Assembly (NCBI RefSeq): GCF_011397635.1
Contig: NC_064755.1
Coordinates: forward strand, 20,691,282 to 20,755,281
Length of the DNA stretch: 64,000 nucleotides
Reading direction: 5' to 3'
DNA from: Epinephelus fuscoguttatus
Taxonomy: Eukaryota; Chordata; Actinopteri; Perciformes; Serranidae
The notes below the pieces were generated by a model that saw only the letters and a program-made list of their open reading frames with translations, made no database searches and had not been told where the DNA came from. This document shows positions 26,001-34,600 of the stretch, one piece after another; position 1 is the stretch's first letter; each line of letters begins with the position of its first letter. Both the position numbers and the translations under genes were made by a program.

Positions 26001-26363
26001 TGTTTATAAACATAAAATTATATTTATCTCGGTGTCATATTGTTTATTACTAATGCAATACGAGTTGGATTTAGCAAGCTCATACACTGAACTGGACCAG
26101 CAAAACCAGAAGCCAACCCAACTCTAGTATATAGGACCATATTTAATCCTCCCTTCATAAATCCAATACCTAATCTTTTTTTTCTTTTACCCCGTCTCTC
26201 CTTAGGGGAGAATTCCCAGCTGGATCTGGACAGCGTGGTTGGACCGGGCCTTAGTAGTCTTAGCAATGACGAAGCAGCCATGGCAGTGATCATGAGCCTC
26301 CTGGAGACAGACACAAACTTGGGCGAGGCTGTGGACTTTGAAGAGATACACTGGTCTTTATAA
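5013..26363 (+). CDS. bmal2: BMAL2 (ARNTL2), bHLH-PAS circadian transcription factor, complete
   Basis: Encodes a partner of CLOCK/NPAS2 that binds E-boxes in the nucleus and drives per/cry transcription. Coding exons: 5013-5070, 15941-16070, 16173-16220, 16387-16428, 16593-16750, 17368-17447, 17858-17950, 18660-18777, 18861-19010, 20237-20480, 20652-20758, 21646-21796, 21902-21972, 22088-22202, 22335-22425, 24986-25085, 26206-26363; all GT-AG, frame continuous, 637 residues. Seen: PRKRKG basic patch (about 52-57); bHLH about 94-146 with the E-box readers H96, E100, R104 in [15 protein letters not shown] about 160-300; PAS-B about 345-460, ending near [16 protein letters not shown]-terminal activation segment with [13 protein letters not shown] (an IxxLL-type helix) and final HWSL. 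BMAL1 and BMAL2 are close. The C terminus, [13 protein letters not shown] before PAS-B, and the ppfibp1 neighbour favour BMAL2. The start has a purine at -3; a second in-frame ATG is at 5022. Confidence 0.93.
5225..5235 (+). promoter_or_regulatory. bmal2: Perfect ROR/REV-ERB response element (RORE)
   Basis: AAACTAGGTCA matches the consensus W-A-W-N-T-R-GGTCA at every position, 155 bp past the exon 1 donor. ROREs in the proximal promoter are the established route by which ROR and REV-ERB drive rhythmic Bmal1 transcription. Use here is an inference from sequence and position. Confidence 0.5.
5265..5272 (+). promoter_or_regulatory. bmal2: Perfect D-box (TTATGTAA)
   Basis: TTATGTAA fits the TTAYGTAA site of PAR-bZIP factors (TEF, DBP, HLF) and NFIL3. 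It lies 29 bases after the RORE on the same strand. In zebrafish D-boxes mediate light-induced clock-gene transcription. Function here is inferred. Confidence 0.45.
6195..6557 (+). pseudogene. Exon fragment of a transposon-borne protein (NNIDPY type)
   Basis: An open frame ends at a good donor (tgcaaag then gtaagc). It encodes a conserved-looking stretch: [19 protein letters not shown], then [14 protein letters not shown] and later [13 protein letters not shown] recall this kind of N-terminal segment from fish proteins that continue into a SWIM-type zinc-binding region and are associated with transposons. No in-frame ATG is obvious within the element and no downstream exons follow, so it is a gene remnant. 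The name is given by memory only. Confidence 0.5.
6941..7015 (-). pseudogene. First exon of a THAP zinc-finger protein, truncated
   Basis: Read on the - strand, an ATG at 7015 opens [15 protein letters not shown] and continues RNGRKVDHN to a donor (cacaac then gtgaga). The C-x-x-x-C spacing and following basic run are the start of a C2CH THAP DNA-binding domain, common in transposases and their domesticated relatives. The rest of the domain is absent, so this cannot make a working finger. Confidence 0.55.
7730..7890. repeat. Fragment of a hAT-like short element
   Basis: The text tagggctgtttatccgta followed by gatacgatac and atcacgatac words is typical of the end of small hAT-type elements in fish. 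The partner end is not evident. Confidence 0.3.
7900..8445. mobile_element. Palindromic non-autonomous element with GCGTTTCCATT ends
   Basis: The left end gcgtttccatt (7900-7910) is matched by aatggaaacgc (8435-8445), and the next bases are also mirrored (ttttgcgcaaaa/tgcgatatt at left, ttgcgatattt and ttttgcgca at right). The word gtgtttccatta recurs internally (about 7970 and 8268). A frame around 8152-8230 ([20 protein letters not shown]) loosely resembles the N-terminal part of a PIF/Harbinger transposase, which would fit a deletion derivative, but that call is weak. Confidence 0.55.
8642..8663. repeat. Poly-T run (22 bases)
   Basis: An uninterrupted run of thymines within bmal2 intron 1, possibly the reverse-strand tail of a retrotransposed fragment. 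Confidence 0.9.
9137..9445. repeat. hAT-like remnant (TAGGGCTGCAACTAA end)
   Basis: Starts with tagggctgcaactaaagatt followed by repeated attaatc/gattaat words, a form common among small vertebrate hAT elements. The right end is degenerate near ggcacaaataattg. No target duplication found. Confidence 0.4.
9828..10719. mobile_element. Probable hAT-like element with GGGCTGCAA inverted ends
   Basis: ggggctgcaatg near 9828 faces cttgcagccctaa near 10710, and the sequences beyond them are loosely mirrored (gtgaatcatgat, atcgtgatgaat). The interior has (CATACACA)-type simple repeat around 10160-10240 and no convincing gene. Flanking duplications are not recognisable, so it is old. Confidence 0.35.
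11823..11925 (+). repeat. Dispersed repeat family B, copy 1
   Basis: Shares the line gattctgttactgc, then caaatgttt..cagaaacatattt and agtgtactgtttggctg with copies at 13447-13540 and 13635-13760, and in reverse with 56988-57090. Family unknown to me. Confidence 0.55.
12006..12588. mobile_element. Inverted-repeat element with 17-bp perfect ends
   Basis: agttgcacaaaacacct (12006-12022) is the exact reverse complement of aggtgttttgtgcaact (12572-12588). The inner sequence carries further gcacaaaacacc and ttaaggaaa-type words, some mirrored. It has no supported coding exon, so it is a MITE-like element. Superfamily not assignable. Confidence 0.65.
12735..13365. mobile_element. Small hAT element with perfect 8-bp target duplication
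   Basis: The element spans 12743-13357 and is flanked by ccacgcac on both sides (12735-12742 and 13358-13365). Its ends are tagggatgtaacgatta at left and taccgttacatctcta at right, with mirrored aaaccgtg and aaccgtgat inner motifs. At 615 bp with no transposase it is non-autonomous. The intact duplication suggests a fairly recent insertion. Confidence 0.85.
13440..13760 (+). repeat. Dispersed repeat family B, copies 2 and 3 in tandem
   Basis: Two head-to-tail copies of the unit seen at 11823, starting near 13447 and 13640. Both carry tctgttactg, ttgcctatttct, caaatgt/aaaatgtctt and agtg-actgttt. The accidental open frames here differ between copies, so they are not coding. Confidence 0.55.
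14246..15518 (-). mobile_element. Tc1/mariner element, full length, TA duplication intact
   Basis: The element is 14248-15516 (1269 bp) and sits between TA dinucleotides at 14246-14247 and 15517-15518, the target duplication of Tc1/mariner. Its terminal inverted repeats of about 30 bp begin CACTGCCTGGCCAAAAAAAA and then agtc-ccacc at both ends. It encodes one transposase on the - strand, interrupted by one stop. It inserted about 420 bp upstream of bmal2 exon 2. Confidence 0.95.
14298..15356 (-). pseudogene. Tc1-like transposase broken by one in-frame stop codon
   Basis: The cut-and-paste DDE transposase of the surrounding element. The frame starts at 15356 and would run 352 codons to 14298, but TGA at 14913-14915 interrupts it after residue 147. 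Downstream reading stays in the same frame, so there is no frameshift. Before the stop come two helix-turn-helix regions ([19 protein letters not shown] and a second after GRKKI). After it lies the catalytic core: the aspartate in MWSDESRF, the aspartate in QDDNARIH, and the glutamate in [12 protein letters not shown], a DD34E arrangement. The stop falls where relatives usually have tryptophan just before TLEQWKKV, one base from TGA. Ends KAKGGPTKY. Product is not expected to be active as it stands. Confidence 0.93.
17448..20236 (+). other. bmal2: bmal2 introns 6-9 region, no extra gene
   Basis: Between exons 6 and 10 only bmal2 exons are supported. Introns 17951-18659 and 19011-20236 contain no recognised transposon ends or other coding exons. 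A C-rich polypyrimidine stretch (17817-17840) precedes exon 7. Confidence 0.6.
22426..23033 (+). other. bmal2: Intron 15 of bmal2, left part, nothing recognised
   Basis: Non-coding sequence after the exon 15 donor with no clear repeat ends before the Harbinger-like element. Confidence 0.4.
23034..24220 (-). mobile_element. PIF/Harbinger-like element, internally deleted
   Basis: The element spans 23037-24217 with inverted ends GGCCCTCAT and ATGAGGGCC and 3-bp flanking ATT on both sides (23034-23036 and 24218-24220), which suits PIF/Harbinger transposons with 3-bp duplications. Inside is the first exon of a Myb/SANT-like protein on the - strand, the accessory protein these elements carry. No transposase was found in the 1.2 kb, so the copy is non-autonomous. 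Confidence 0.7.
23875..24012 (-). pseudogene. Myb/SANT-like DNA-binding protein exon, truncated
   Basis: From an ATG at 24012 on the - strand the frame reads [20 protein letters not shown] and continues to [14 protein letters not shown], ending at a donor (cgca then gtaagt). This is the N-terminal part of the Myb/SANT-like domain of Harbinger accessory proteins as I remember it. Downstream exons are lacking, so it is a remnant inside the element. Confidence 0.6.
24236..24720. repeat. Transposon-derived repeat in bmal2 intron 15
   Basis: Contains the phrases ggtcactatgacctc, ggccataactcaagaattc and atttcacccaaatgtctaa, which I recognise as a repeat dispersed in fish genomes. Ends and superfamily could not be set. 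Confidence 0.45.
25086..26205 (+). other. bmal2: bmal2 intron 16, no gene recognised
   Basis: From gtactctatc after exon 16 to ctccttag before the last exon. No coding exon or clear element ends. Confidence 0.6.
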
Positions 26364-26885
26364 AACCTGCTCTTAAAGTGTGGTGCTGTAGCACACTAAA
26401 AAACACTCGGACCATCATTTTTGTGATGAGAACTGCTTGAATGCTCACTCACTAAGAAACAGCATTCCTTTTTGTCAAAGGACTTTTTATTTATTAGTTA
26501 CTGTTTTTTCCACATAAGCTGTGTAGTCTTCGTGTGGCTGCTCTAACAGGGAGCTGGATCGATGACAATAAGGGACATCTGCTTTCCCTCTTCAGAAGGA
26601 GGATGTGCCTCTAAAGCCTTACAGCGGTCTGCCTGCCCTGAAACGCTTTCCTCAAATCTACTGTCATCCTCTGTTTACCTGCAGAGGCCTCACAAGGTCG
26701 AAGAACCCATGAACACAATGTCAGTGACATGATGTATGATCATGACGGCTCGGGATTCTCTCCTCCACCTACATTTGAACAAAGGTTGGGAGTGACGATG
26801 CAAAAAAAGAAAAAAATTGCACTGAACCGATTTCATGTTTTTTTTAAAGGTTGTAATTTGATTAGGTACTGTATGTTTAATTAAA
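26364..26885 (+). other. bmal2: Probable bmal2 3' UTR with a variant poly(A) signal
   Basis: Follows the TAA at 26361-26363. The first poly(A)-like hexamer noted is ATTAAA at 26880-26885. Because the next sequence is also AT-rich, the true end could be further downstream. Confidence 0.35.
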
Positions 26886-27820
26886 ATACAAGGAAAACAC
26901 CTTGACAACCTGGCCCATCTCTGTGACCCCCTCAGGATCCAAGCCGTAGGTAGCCGGCGTACCACGGCAGACCACACTTCCAAAACCTCTAACTTTGAGA
27001 GTCACCTCGTGGTGTGCCGCTCAGAGATTTTCTCTTGTCAGTATCTGAACATTTTCCATGGAAACAGCCCAGCAACCTCCTCTCTTGTACTCTGACTTTA
27101 ACATTCTGTATATGTGTGGATTTGGTATGATTGCATACACCATGTCTTCAAGCCATATCTGTCTTAAAGGGATAGGTTGTGTAGGAAGAATATTTTCATT
27201 TTTTAAGTATGTACACTTCTACAGTAATTTAGATCCCGAACTCGGCTGCCCTGGATTTAATTTGCCCTAGCTCTAAACTTTGAAATGTCCAGTGTGTACG
27301 ATTTAGGGGGATGAATTGGCAGAAATGGAATATAATGTAATAAGTATGTTTTCTTTAACGTATAATAACCTGAAAATAAGAAACATGTTTTGTTACCTTA
27401 GTCTGAACCATTTATATCTACATTGGGAGCAGGTACTCATCCATGGAGTCCTCCATGTTGCACCACCATGTTTCTACAGTGGCCCAGAATGGACAAACCA
27501 AACACTGGCTACGGATCTATTCCAGGGCTTCGCATTTTGTCCTTAGCCCCTGGAGCTAGCAGGCAATCTGTGACAAGAGCGTTGGAAAACACTGAATTTT
27601 TTTAATGTGAAACTGCTTTATTACATCTTTTTAATGGTTTAAATCACCTGGTCTGTTTGTTTTGGAGGTATGGAGATATCTGTGATAATTTGGCTTATGG
27701 TAGCAACCTCCTGAACGTGCTGGGCTAGCCGCACTTCTGCAATGTGCTGAACATCATAGGAGAAACATTGATTTTTATGGTGAAATTGCGCTATTCCGTG
27801 TTTATACCTGTTTAAATCAC

Positions 27821-28156
27821 CTGGGGTCTCATTATAAAACATCGCATAGGATCCATACTAAAAATGTACATACGGACAAAACCCAACAATTTCTAAAATC
27901 TGGCTTCCGCCTCACCATCTGCGTCACCAACTTCCCCTTTCAGAATTGTTCGTTAAGTGTCTCCCATCAAGTCTGTTTTTATAGATCACAACTTTTGCGT
28001 GGGAAGTTGAGTACTAGGGATGGGCAACACAAGCAAAAACACTATTCGAAAATCGTGCCAAGTATTGGTCAATTTTTCAAATAATCCATCCCTATTGAGT
28101 ACGCCTCTTTCAGGCTTTGTTTTGTGCGTACACAGTGTTTAATAATGAGACCCCTG
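27821..28156. mobile_element. Nested PIF/Harbinger-type MITE with GGGTCTCATTAT ends
   Basis: The element is 27824-28153, starting gggtctcattataaaaca and ending tgtttaataatgagaccc, flanked by CTG on each side (27821-27823 and 28154-28156). It interrupts the family A sequence tttaaatcacctggtcc, which is uninterrupted at about 27640-27656. Three-base duplications and this end type suggest PIF/Harbinger. Confidence 0.8.
28007..28102. mobile_element. 80-bp hAT micro-element nested inside the MITE
   Basis: tagggatggg at 28015 and aatccatcccta ending at 28094 are inverted ends, flanked by ttgagtac on both sides (28007-28014 and 28095-28102), a perfect 8-bp duplication. At 80 bp it holds little beyond its ends. 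Confidence 0.85.
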
Positions 28157-29309
28157 GTCCATTTATTTAAGAGATGAAGAAACAACTGCGAAATAATTCC
28201 ACTCATGGTAAAAACCTCCTGAACAATGGACGCTAAAGGAATTCTAACCAGAAGTTTCAGCTGGTTGCAATCTGCAATTCTCACCGCTAGATGCCACTAA
28301 ATCCCTCTAAATCTGACACACTGCTCCTTTAACATTTCTCGGCAGAAATGATCCACCTTCATAAAAGTGTTGGAGAGCAGCCAGTTCTGACGGTTGACCA
28401 TTCACGAGCTGCTATGGATTTATGAGCACTGCAGTACTACTAAATAAAACGCCACTTTAGACGTGCTGGAATGAAAGTGTAGAAGCAATGCCTGAGCAGC
28501 AAACCCATTTCACTTCTGTAACATTTTATTATTACGTTCTGGAGGTTGATCTCTGAGTCTGATGGTAGAGGTTATAACTCAGGGAGTGATGGAAACAGAG
28601 CCACCCCGTTAAAACAGAGAATGACAGTTCTTAGTAACTGCCGCAGTATTTTTGCCCTCTAGTTTAAAGTTTTACGTACTTCCCTATATACTGTTCATTA
28701 ATACAGAGTCTGTACCTGTCCACCTGTGAGTCTGTGTTCTTACACATGTTGTCAGCTTAATAATCTTGCAGGCAAACCATAGCTTTAGCTGTTTGTTTTT
28801 TTTTTCTCATGAATTATCGTGCACTGATGGTCTTTCAGAAGACATGTTTAATGTGCTTGTCAGAGGCACACTGTCTTCATGCATACATTTATTAAGGGAT
28901 TACACTAAGCAGAGCAATCATTCCATACATTCTAAATTTGAAGGTATATTCCTTTCTCCCTCCGTGTAAGTTTCACTCCCATATCATGCATGAAGGTATA
29001 AGACTGTGCTGCTGACTAGAAAAAAAGCGTTTGGTGAGAACTTGAATGAGTTGCTGACTTTTATGGATCCATTTTGTCTTACCTCATGTAGAGTTTTGTT
29101 TGGTCCATGCTTACAATTGCACATCTTACATTTTTACAACTACAGCCATGTGATGATTCATATGTTAGTGATCCACTGCTGGGAGTCATGACGCAGCCAT
29201 ACAGCCTGTGTGTTGATGTAAGGTAGAAATGCCCAAGTCTGTCAAATTATTGTCATAGTGATATTTAGAGAAATACTTCACCCTCAAAATGACCATTTCT
29301 CCACAATTA

Positions 29310-29840
29310 GTCATGCTGTGTTACTGTAAATTCATGGAGAAAACTTCATGCATGCCTCCACGGAAAACGGCAAACATATTGACTTATTAATTGATTGGAG
29401 ACTGTGTTTAACAACAGCAAAACTGTATCATCTGTCAACTACAACTCTCACAACACTTGAGCAGCATAATCCAAGATTTATTTATCAAGTCGTATGCTCA
29501 GTACTTCCCAAACACATGCATATTTGCTAAAAATGTTGCGATATAAAACTGAACTGAAAGTGAAACTCTACACTTACTTCAAATCCAAACTCTAATACTA
29601 AGGTTATTTCACAGAAATGCATGTGTTCGTGAAGTATTGAGCATGCAACTGGATAAATAAGACTTGGATCGTACTGCATGAGTTGTGTGAGATTTTGTAA
29701 ACCAATGTTTTGATATAGTTTTGTTGTTGTTTAAGTGGTCCCCAATCAATCAATAAATCAGCGTGTTCACCGTTTTTTGTGGAGGCATGCGAGAAAAACA
29801 AAGTTTTTTTCATGAACTCAAGGTGACACAGCATGACCTA
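29310..29840. repeat. Fold-back element with about 220-bp arms
   Basis: The left arm (29310 to about 29525, beginning tagtcatgctgtg and containing gcatgcctccac, ttattaattgattgg, ccaagatttatttatc) is repeated in reverse on the right (about 29605-29839, ending cacagcatgaccta). About 80 bp separates the arms. The arms differ by scattered substitutions, so it is not recent. Open frames on the two sides are mirror images and not genes. Confidence 0.75.
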
Positions 29841-31560
29841 TTGATATACAGTAGAGTATTTCATTCTAAAAAATGGAAGTAGAAGCCATGCTGATGCCAA
29901 ATAGTTTAAGATAGCTGTTGTATTTGCTTGTCTAAAAAGTGTCAGTACTTTGGTACACTTCCCCTGTTATGAAAAGAAAATCAAAACCTAAAATCCAGTA
30001 ATACTGTTATAAATTGCACATTAATTTTGGGCTTTTTTGATACCCTTTTTTACTGTATGTTACATTTATCACATCACATTTCTCTTACCTGAATAATTTT
30101 GATTGTTGTCTCACAGGGAGAGCAATGAAAAGAGCAACATCAGTATATGTTCTTAATGTTCTGTTAGATTGTGTATCTTTATCTCACCCTCTGTCATTAG
30201 AACCTGAACCAGTGAGTCAAACATTAAGTGGTTGCATTGCTGCCCAAATCTACAATACATGGAGCTGTGTAGCTCTTATGACCTGCCCTCGTTCATACTG
30301 GCGTCTCGGGCCACAGTTTATAGTCATCTCATGAGGACTGTTAAGGATTCTTCTCTTGAAAAGGGTTGTTGTGAAGCAAATACTGTCTTTTCTCTCTAAT
30401 GCTTGAATTACGAGGAGCCAGTGGACGGAGCAGCTGAATCACAAGGACCCTCTTTCCCGTGTCCGAAGTGCCTTTGGACATGTCTGCTCGGACACTCAGT
30501 AAAACCTGTGTTGCTCATGGAGACTGCCTCTCCCACCTGGCATCCTCCGCAGACTGAAAGGAGGGCTAAGATGTATCATTGGATTAACTTGACGCATACT
30601 GTGCACATCATGAATGAAGCTTGTTGACAGATAAAACAGGAGTTGTACATGCTGGCTTCGTCGTTCCTTCAAAACTTACTACCTAACCAAACAAGCGGAG
30701 CTATGGAGTGGTGCCATAGACACAGGCTGATCTTTCTGAAAGGCAACTAGTCCATTTTATGATGTTTTTGTTCCCATTCTTGTTCAGTCATCAGTGTAGT
30801 AGCTGTAATTTCCCCAGTAAGCTAAAACATGCTCCCACTTTGGCTCATTTGAAGGGGAATGGTCCTTGCCTCGGTTTCCATTTGAAATAAAACAGTAGAT
30901 TTTTGTAAAATAGGAACATTAAGTTTTGATTTGATGCCCTGCTTTGTGTCCAGTTGCATGTTGCTTTTTTAAAATAGTTTTTCTGTAGTTTTTTTTAAAG
31001 TTGTTGCATCAGAGTTTGAGAAGTTAAGACAGATTGGTGACTCAGCCAAGTGTTGCTGCACAGGAGGAATGACATTAACCGTCGGGGTTATATTGGGCTG
31101 TTGGGAGCTTGTTACTGCCTCCATTGTACCACTTCCTGCCACTCTATATTTTCATTCTTGTTTGATTTTTGGTTCCCAGTGGAAGCACTTATCGTTTTTG
31201 TCTATTGCTGCTACTATCAACATGTCTGGGCTGTCTTCCCAGGTTGTCAGGTTGTTAATAAATAGTTTATTAAACCCTCAACAGGAACTTTGGGGCATGT
31301 TTTCAGATGTCTATATTTGGATTGAAGAGACAGTAAGCAAACACTGAATTCAAAATGTTTCACCAGTTTTCTGTCTTAAGTGCGGCAGGTTGAGACGCAG
31401 CAGCCTGGTGTATGAGCAATTACATTTGCCCTCTGCTGAACCCACTTTTACAACCTTCCTCTTTAGCCCCCCGAGGAGATTAGCTTTGTGTAATTTGTGG
31501 AGTGTGATAAGGCACTGGTTGGTGCAATTTAGAAAGCATGGCATAAGCTGGGATTTGTTG
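29841..31560. other. Intergenic between bmal2 and the calcium sensor, no gene recognised
   Basis: No exon with conserved protein and splice sites was found on either strand. An agatta motif (31477-31482, the reverse of the CRX/OTX-type TAATCT) lies about 80 bp upstream of the TATA box of the next gene. Confidence 0.5.
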
Positions 31561-31562
31561 TG

Positions 31563-31570
31563 TATATAAA
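31563..31570 (+). promoter_or_regulatory. TATA box of the GCIP/GCAP-like gene
   Basis: TATATAAA lies 45 bp upstream of the start codon, which predicts a very short 5' leader if it sets the start of transcription. Together with the agatta (OTX/CRX-type) motif 80 bp upstream it fits a tissue-restricted photoreceptor promoter. Function is inferred. Confidence 0.5.
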
Positions 31571-31607
31571 GTCAGTGGTGAATCCGGAGCTGTTGCTCCT
31601 TTACAGA

Positions 31608-34600
31608 ATGGGCCAAGCTGCTACCCTGCCATGTAGGAGAGGGGAGTCCTATGTTACTGAGCTGTACGAGTGGTTCAGGTAAGAGTTTCATTTGGCTTCA
31701 AATTTCTACAGAGTTTTTTTAACTCCACACCCTGTGTGTATTCAGGTAGAGGAAGCTTAAAAATGTGTAGCTGAAATTGCAGATTTTTGAAGCAACATTC
31801 AACAAGTGTATAACTAGGTGGATCATTATTTTGTTTTGTAGACAAATCAACAAAGCATTTCTTGGCCTTTTGTTCCTTTATTTTCTCACGTTATGTCTGT
31901 AGTCAGTAGCAGAGGTGTCGACTCGAGTCACATGATTTGGATTTAAGCTACAAATTTAATGACTTGAGACTCGACAAAGAAAAAGACTTGCAACTCAACT
32001 TGGACTTCAACCCCAAGGACTCATGACTTCACTTAGACTTAAGGCTTTTTTTAAAAGAATATATTTATTACATTTTTTTACATATAACACAGAACAAAGC
32101 AGCTCAGACATGATATGACAAATAAAATGAGTAGTTAAAAATAAGAAAAAATGATAAATTGAAATAAAAATAGTGGGCATTACATTCAACCCCAACCTTC
32201 ATCACCTCCTACAACCACACAAAGGCAGCAACAAACACACAAACAGGCTAGATAGACAAATAGCAAGGTTACAGGAAGACTGGTTTAGAGGCAATGTGCA
32301 GAGACTGGCTAAGCGGACTTGAGCCTTGACACCTTCCCCCAAACTGAAATATTAAAAAGTATATTGTTTAAAAAGGATCAATTTATCTCCCTCTTTTTCC
32401 TGCATCAACTAACATTACTGCTATTTATTGCCCGCTAGTCGATACCTAAATTCCAAGATCCTCTTTGTTTAGACCAATCCAACAACATCCAGTCAATCTG
32501 CAGGAGAGAACCATGAAGAACTAACGTTAGGCTACTGAGCACCAGTTGGAAAATATGATACTGAAGATTATTTCATTCACAAACAAACACTACATGTTGG
32601 TCAATAAAAACCAATTGTTGTATGCAAAATGTTCAGGTTGAAAATTACAGATGGAGACACAACAACTTCCAACATTTCAGAATTATAAAAAGCATTAATG
32701 ATTTTTGTAAATTTAATATATTAAATCTGTGGTTGTAACAGCATAACATTTGCTGAAGAGTGCATTATGACTTGTGTAGGACTTGGGACTAGACTGCAAA
32801 GACTTGAGACTTACTTGTGACTTGCAGAACAATGACCTCTGCTCACTTGTACAGGAGCAGTGTCTATAGCCCTACTTTATTTCCATGACAGCACACTGCT
32901 GACGAGCTTCACTTTGTCATGTTGTAGCAAAGTGGTTCAAAATCATTTGACCTAATTATCTTAGCACTCCTGTCCCAGGGTGTAAACAAGCTTTCAAAGA
33001 CGTGTAATCTCCACAGAGAGGGGATAGGTTGACCTTAATTCTCTTAATTCTTAATTTAAAAGGCACGTTTCTGCTGCTACAGACCTGACTCCCTTTACTC
33101 TAAGTGCCTCTATATTGTGTATCAACAACTTCCTCTCTCTTTATTTAAAAAATGTTTTGTCCTTTTGTGATAGAAAGTTTATCAATGAATGTCCCAGTGG
33201 GCTGATCACTCTTCACGAGTTTCAGAGGCATTTCTGTGATGGGACAGTGGGCAGCGAGTCAGCTGAGTATGCAGAGCAGATATTTCGCACATTGGACAGT
33301 AATGGGGTAAGGAAACAACTCTGAATGACTTTATGCTGTACAGCTCATGAGTCTGGAGGGAAAACGTCTCAGAGAGCACTAAAAGGACAATAATTAATGC
33401 CATCTAATCATGATAATGCACCATACAACCAAGACAAGTGAATAACAAACAAAGATGTTAACGAGGGTGCTCCTCTTTAGGATGGAGTGGTTGATTTCAG
33501 GGAGTACGTCATGGCCATCAGCATGCTTATTGAAGGTTCAGCTGTGGAGAAGCTGCGGTGGTCATTTAAGCTCTATGACAAAGACAGAGACGGAGCCATC
33601 ACAAGGGAGGAAATGCTGGAGATTATGCAGGTTTGTGTGTGCGTTTCCGTGTCATACACAAACTCTGTCTCTTACTTATCATGAGATGAGACCACAGATA
33701 ACTGGGTCTTTCACTTCAGCTGGTGTGTGTTTCCTTTTGTTCACAGGCTGTGTATAAGATGAGTGTCGCAGCTGCTTTAACTCAACCCAACCCACTCACA
33801 GCTGAAGAATGTACCAACAGGATATTCACGCGATTAGATAAAGACAATAACGGTGAGGAAATGATTTTCCCTTTCTGACTAAAGTCGTGTTGTAATGTAA
33901 CTTCAGCATGGAAGCAACTCTATTAAGATGGTACACTCACCTTCACTCAGTGTGTCCTTTTCTCCTCAACAAACTGACCTCATAGAGTTGATAGCAGTGC
34001 TTCTGTAGAAGGTAAATATACCAATAAAATAACCCATTCAGTCTGTTATATGTTTTACAAGACTCAAGACTTTGGAACCATTCTGAAAACATGGAAACTC
34101 TGACTAAAGAGGTTAAATTGGCTTTTAAAAGTTATTTTAATCTGAAAGCATTTATGTCAATTTTGTGATGCGGGTCAGGGTCACTCACTGGGCCCAGTTT
34201 TATTACAACCTCAAAAGAGGCAAAATATAAAAGATAAAAGTGTTTTCAAGGAGCAAAAGCAAAAACCAGTGCATAATAGAGTAACAATAGGAGTGCAAGA
34301 AGTACAAGAGTTACTAAACATTAACTAAAATGGTGGAAAAACAGACTGAGCCTGATAATCAGTGTTATATTGAATATGATAAGAAGTGAGAGTATGAGAA
34401 GTAGTATTGTACATGACTGAGAAAATGATATTGCACTACACTGGTCAAGACCATGATGTTGTGAAAAATATTGCGCAAGATACTGAGAAGTAGTCATGTG
34501 CCTCATATGACATGCATCATTTTAGAGATGAAGCAAGAGACCCACGGGGCCACCACAGAGCTCAGCTGACATTACTGTCTTTTAGTACCATATGAAACGA

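Larger units (their letters stand above)
27285..28332. repeat. Repeat family A, copy interrupted by nested elements
   Basis: Left end agtgtgtacgatttag (27291-27306) and right end ctaaatctgacacactgct (about 28308-28326) are inverted versions of each other. The left arm (ggcagaaatggaatataat, cgtataataacctgaaaat) matches the reverse complement of the right arm of the copy at 48003-48596. The block acaacctcctgaac/cctcctgaacaatg appears in both halves. A 330-bp element and, within that, an 80-bp element have inserted into it. Confidence 0.65.

Noticed and set aside
5013-26363. Calling the clock gene BMAL1 instead of BMAL2
   Set aside because: PAS regions are similar in both, but the C-terminal segment, parts of PAS-B and the ppfibp1 neighbour agree better with BMAL2. 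A tree would settle it.
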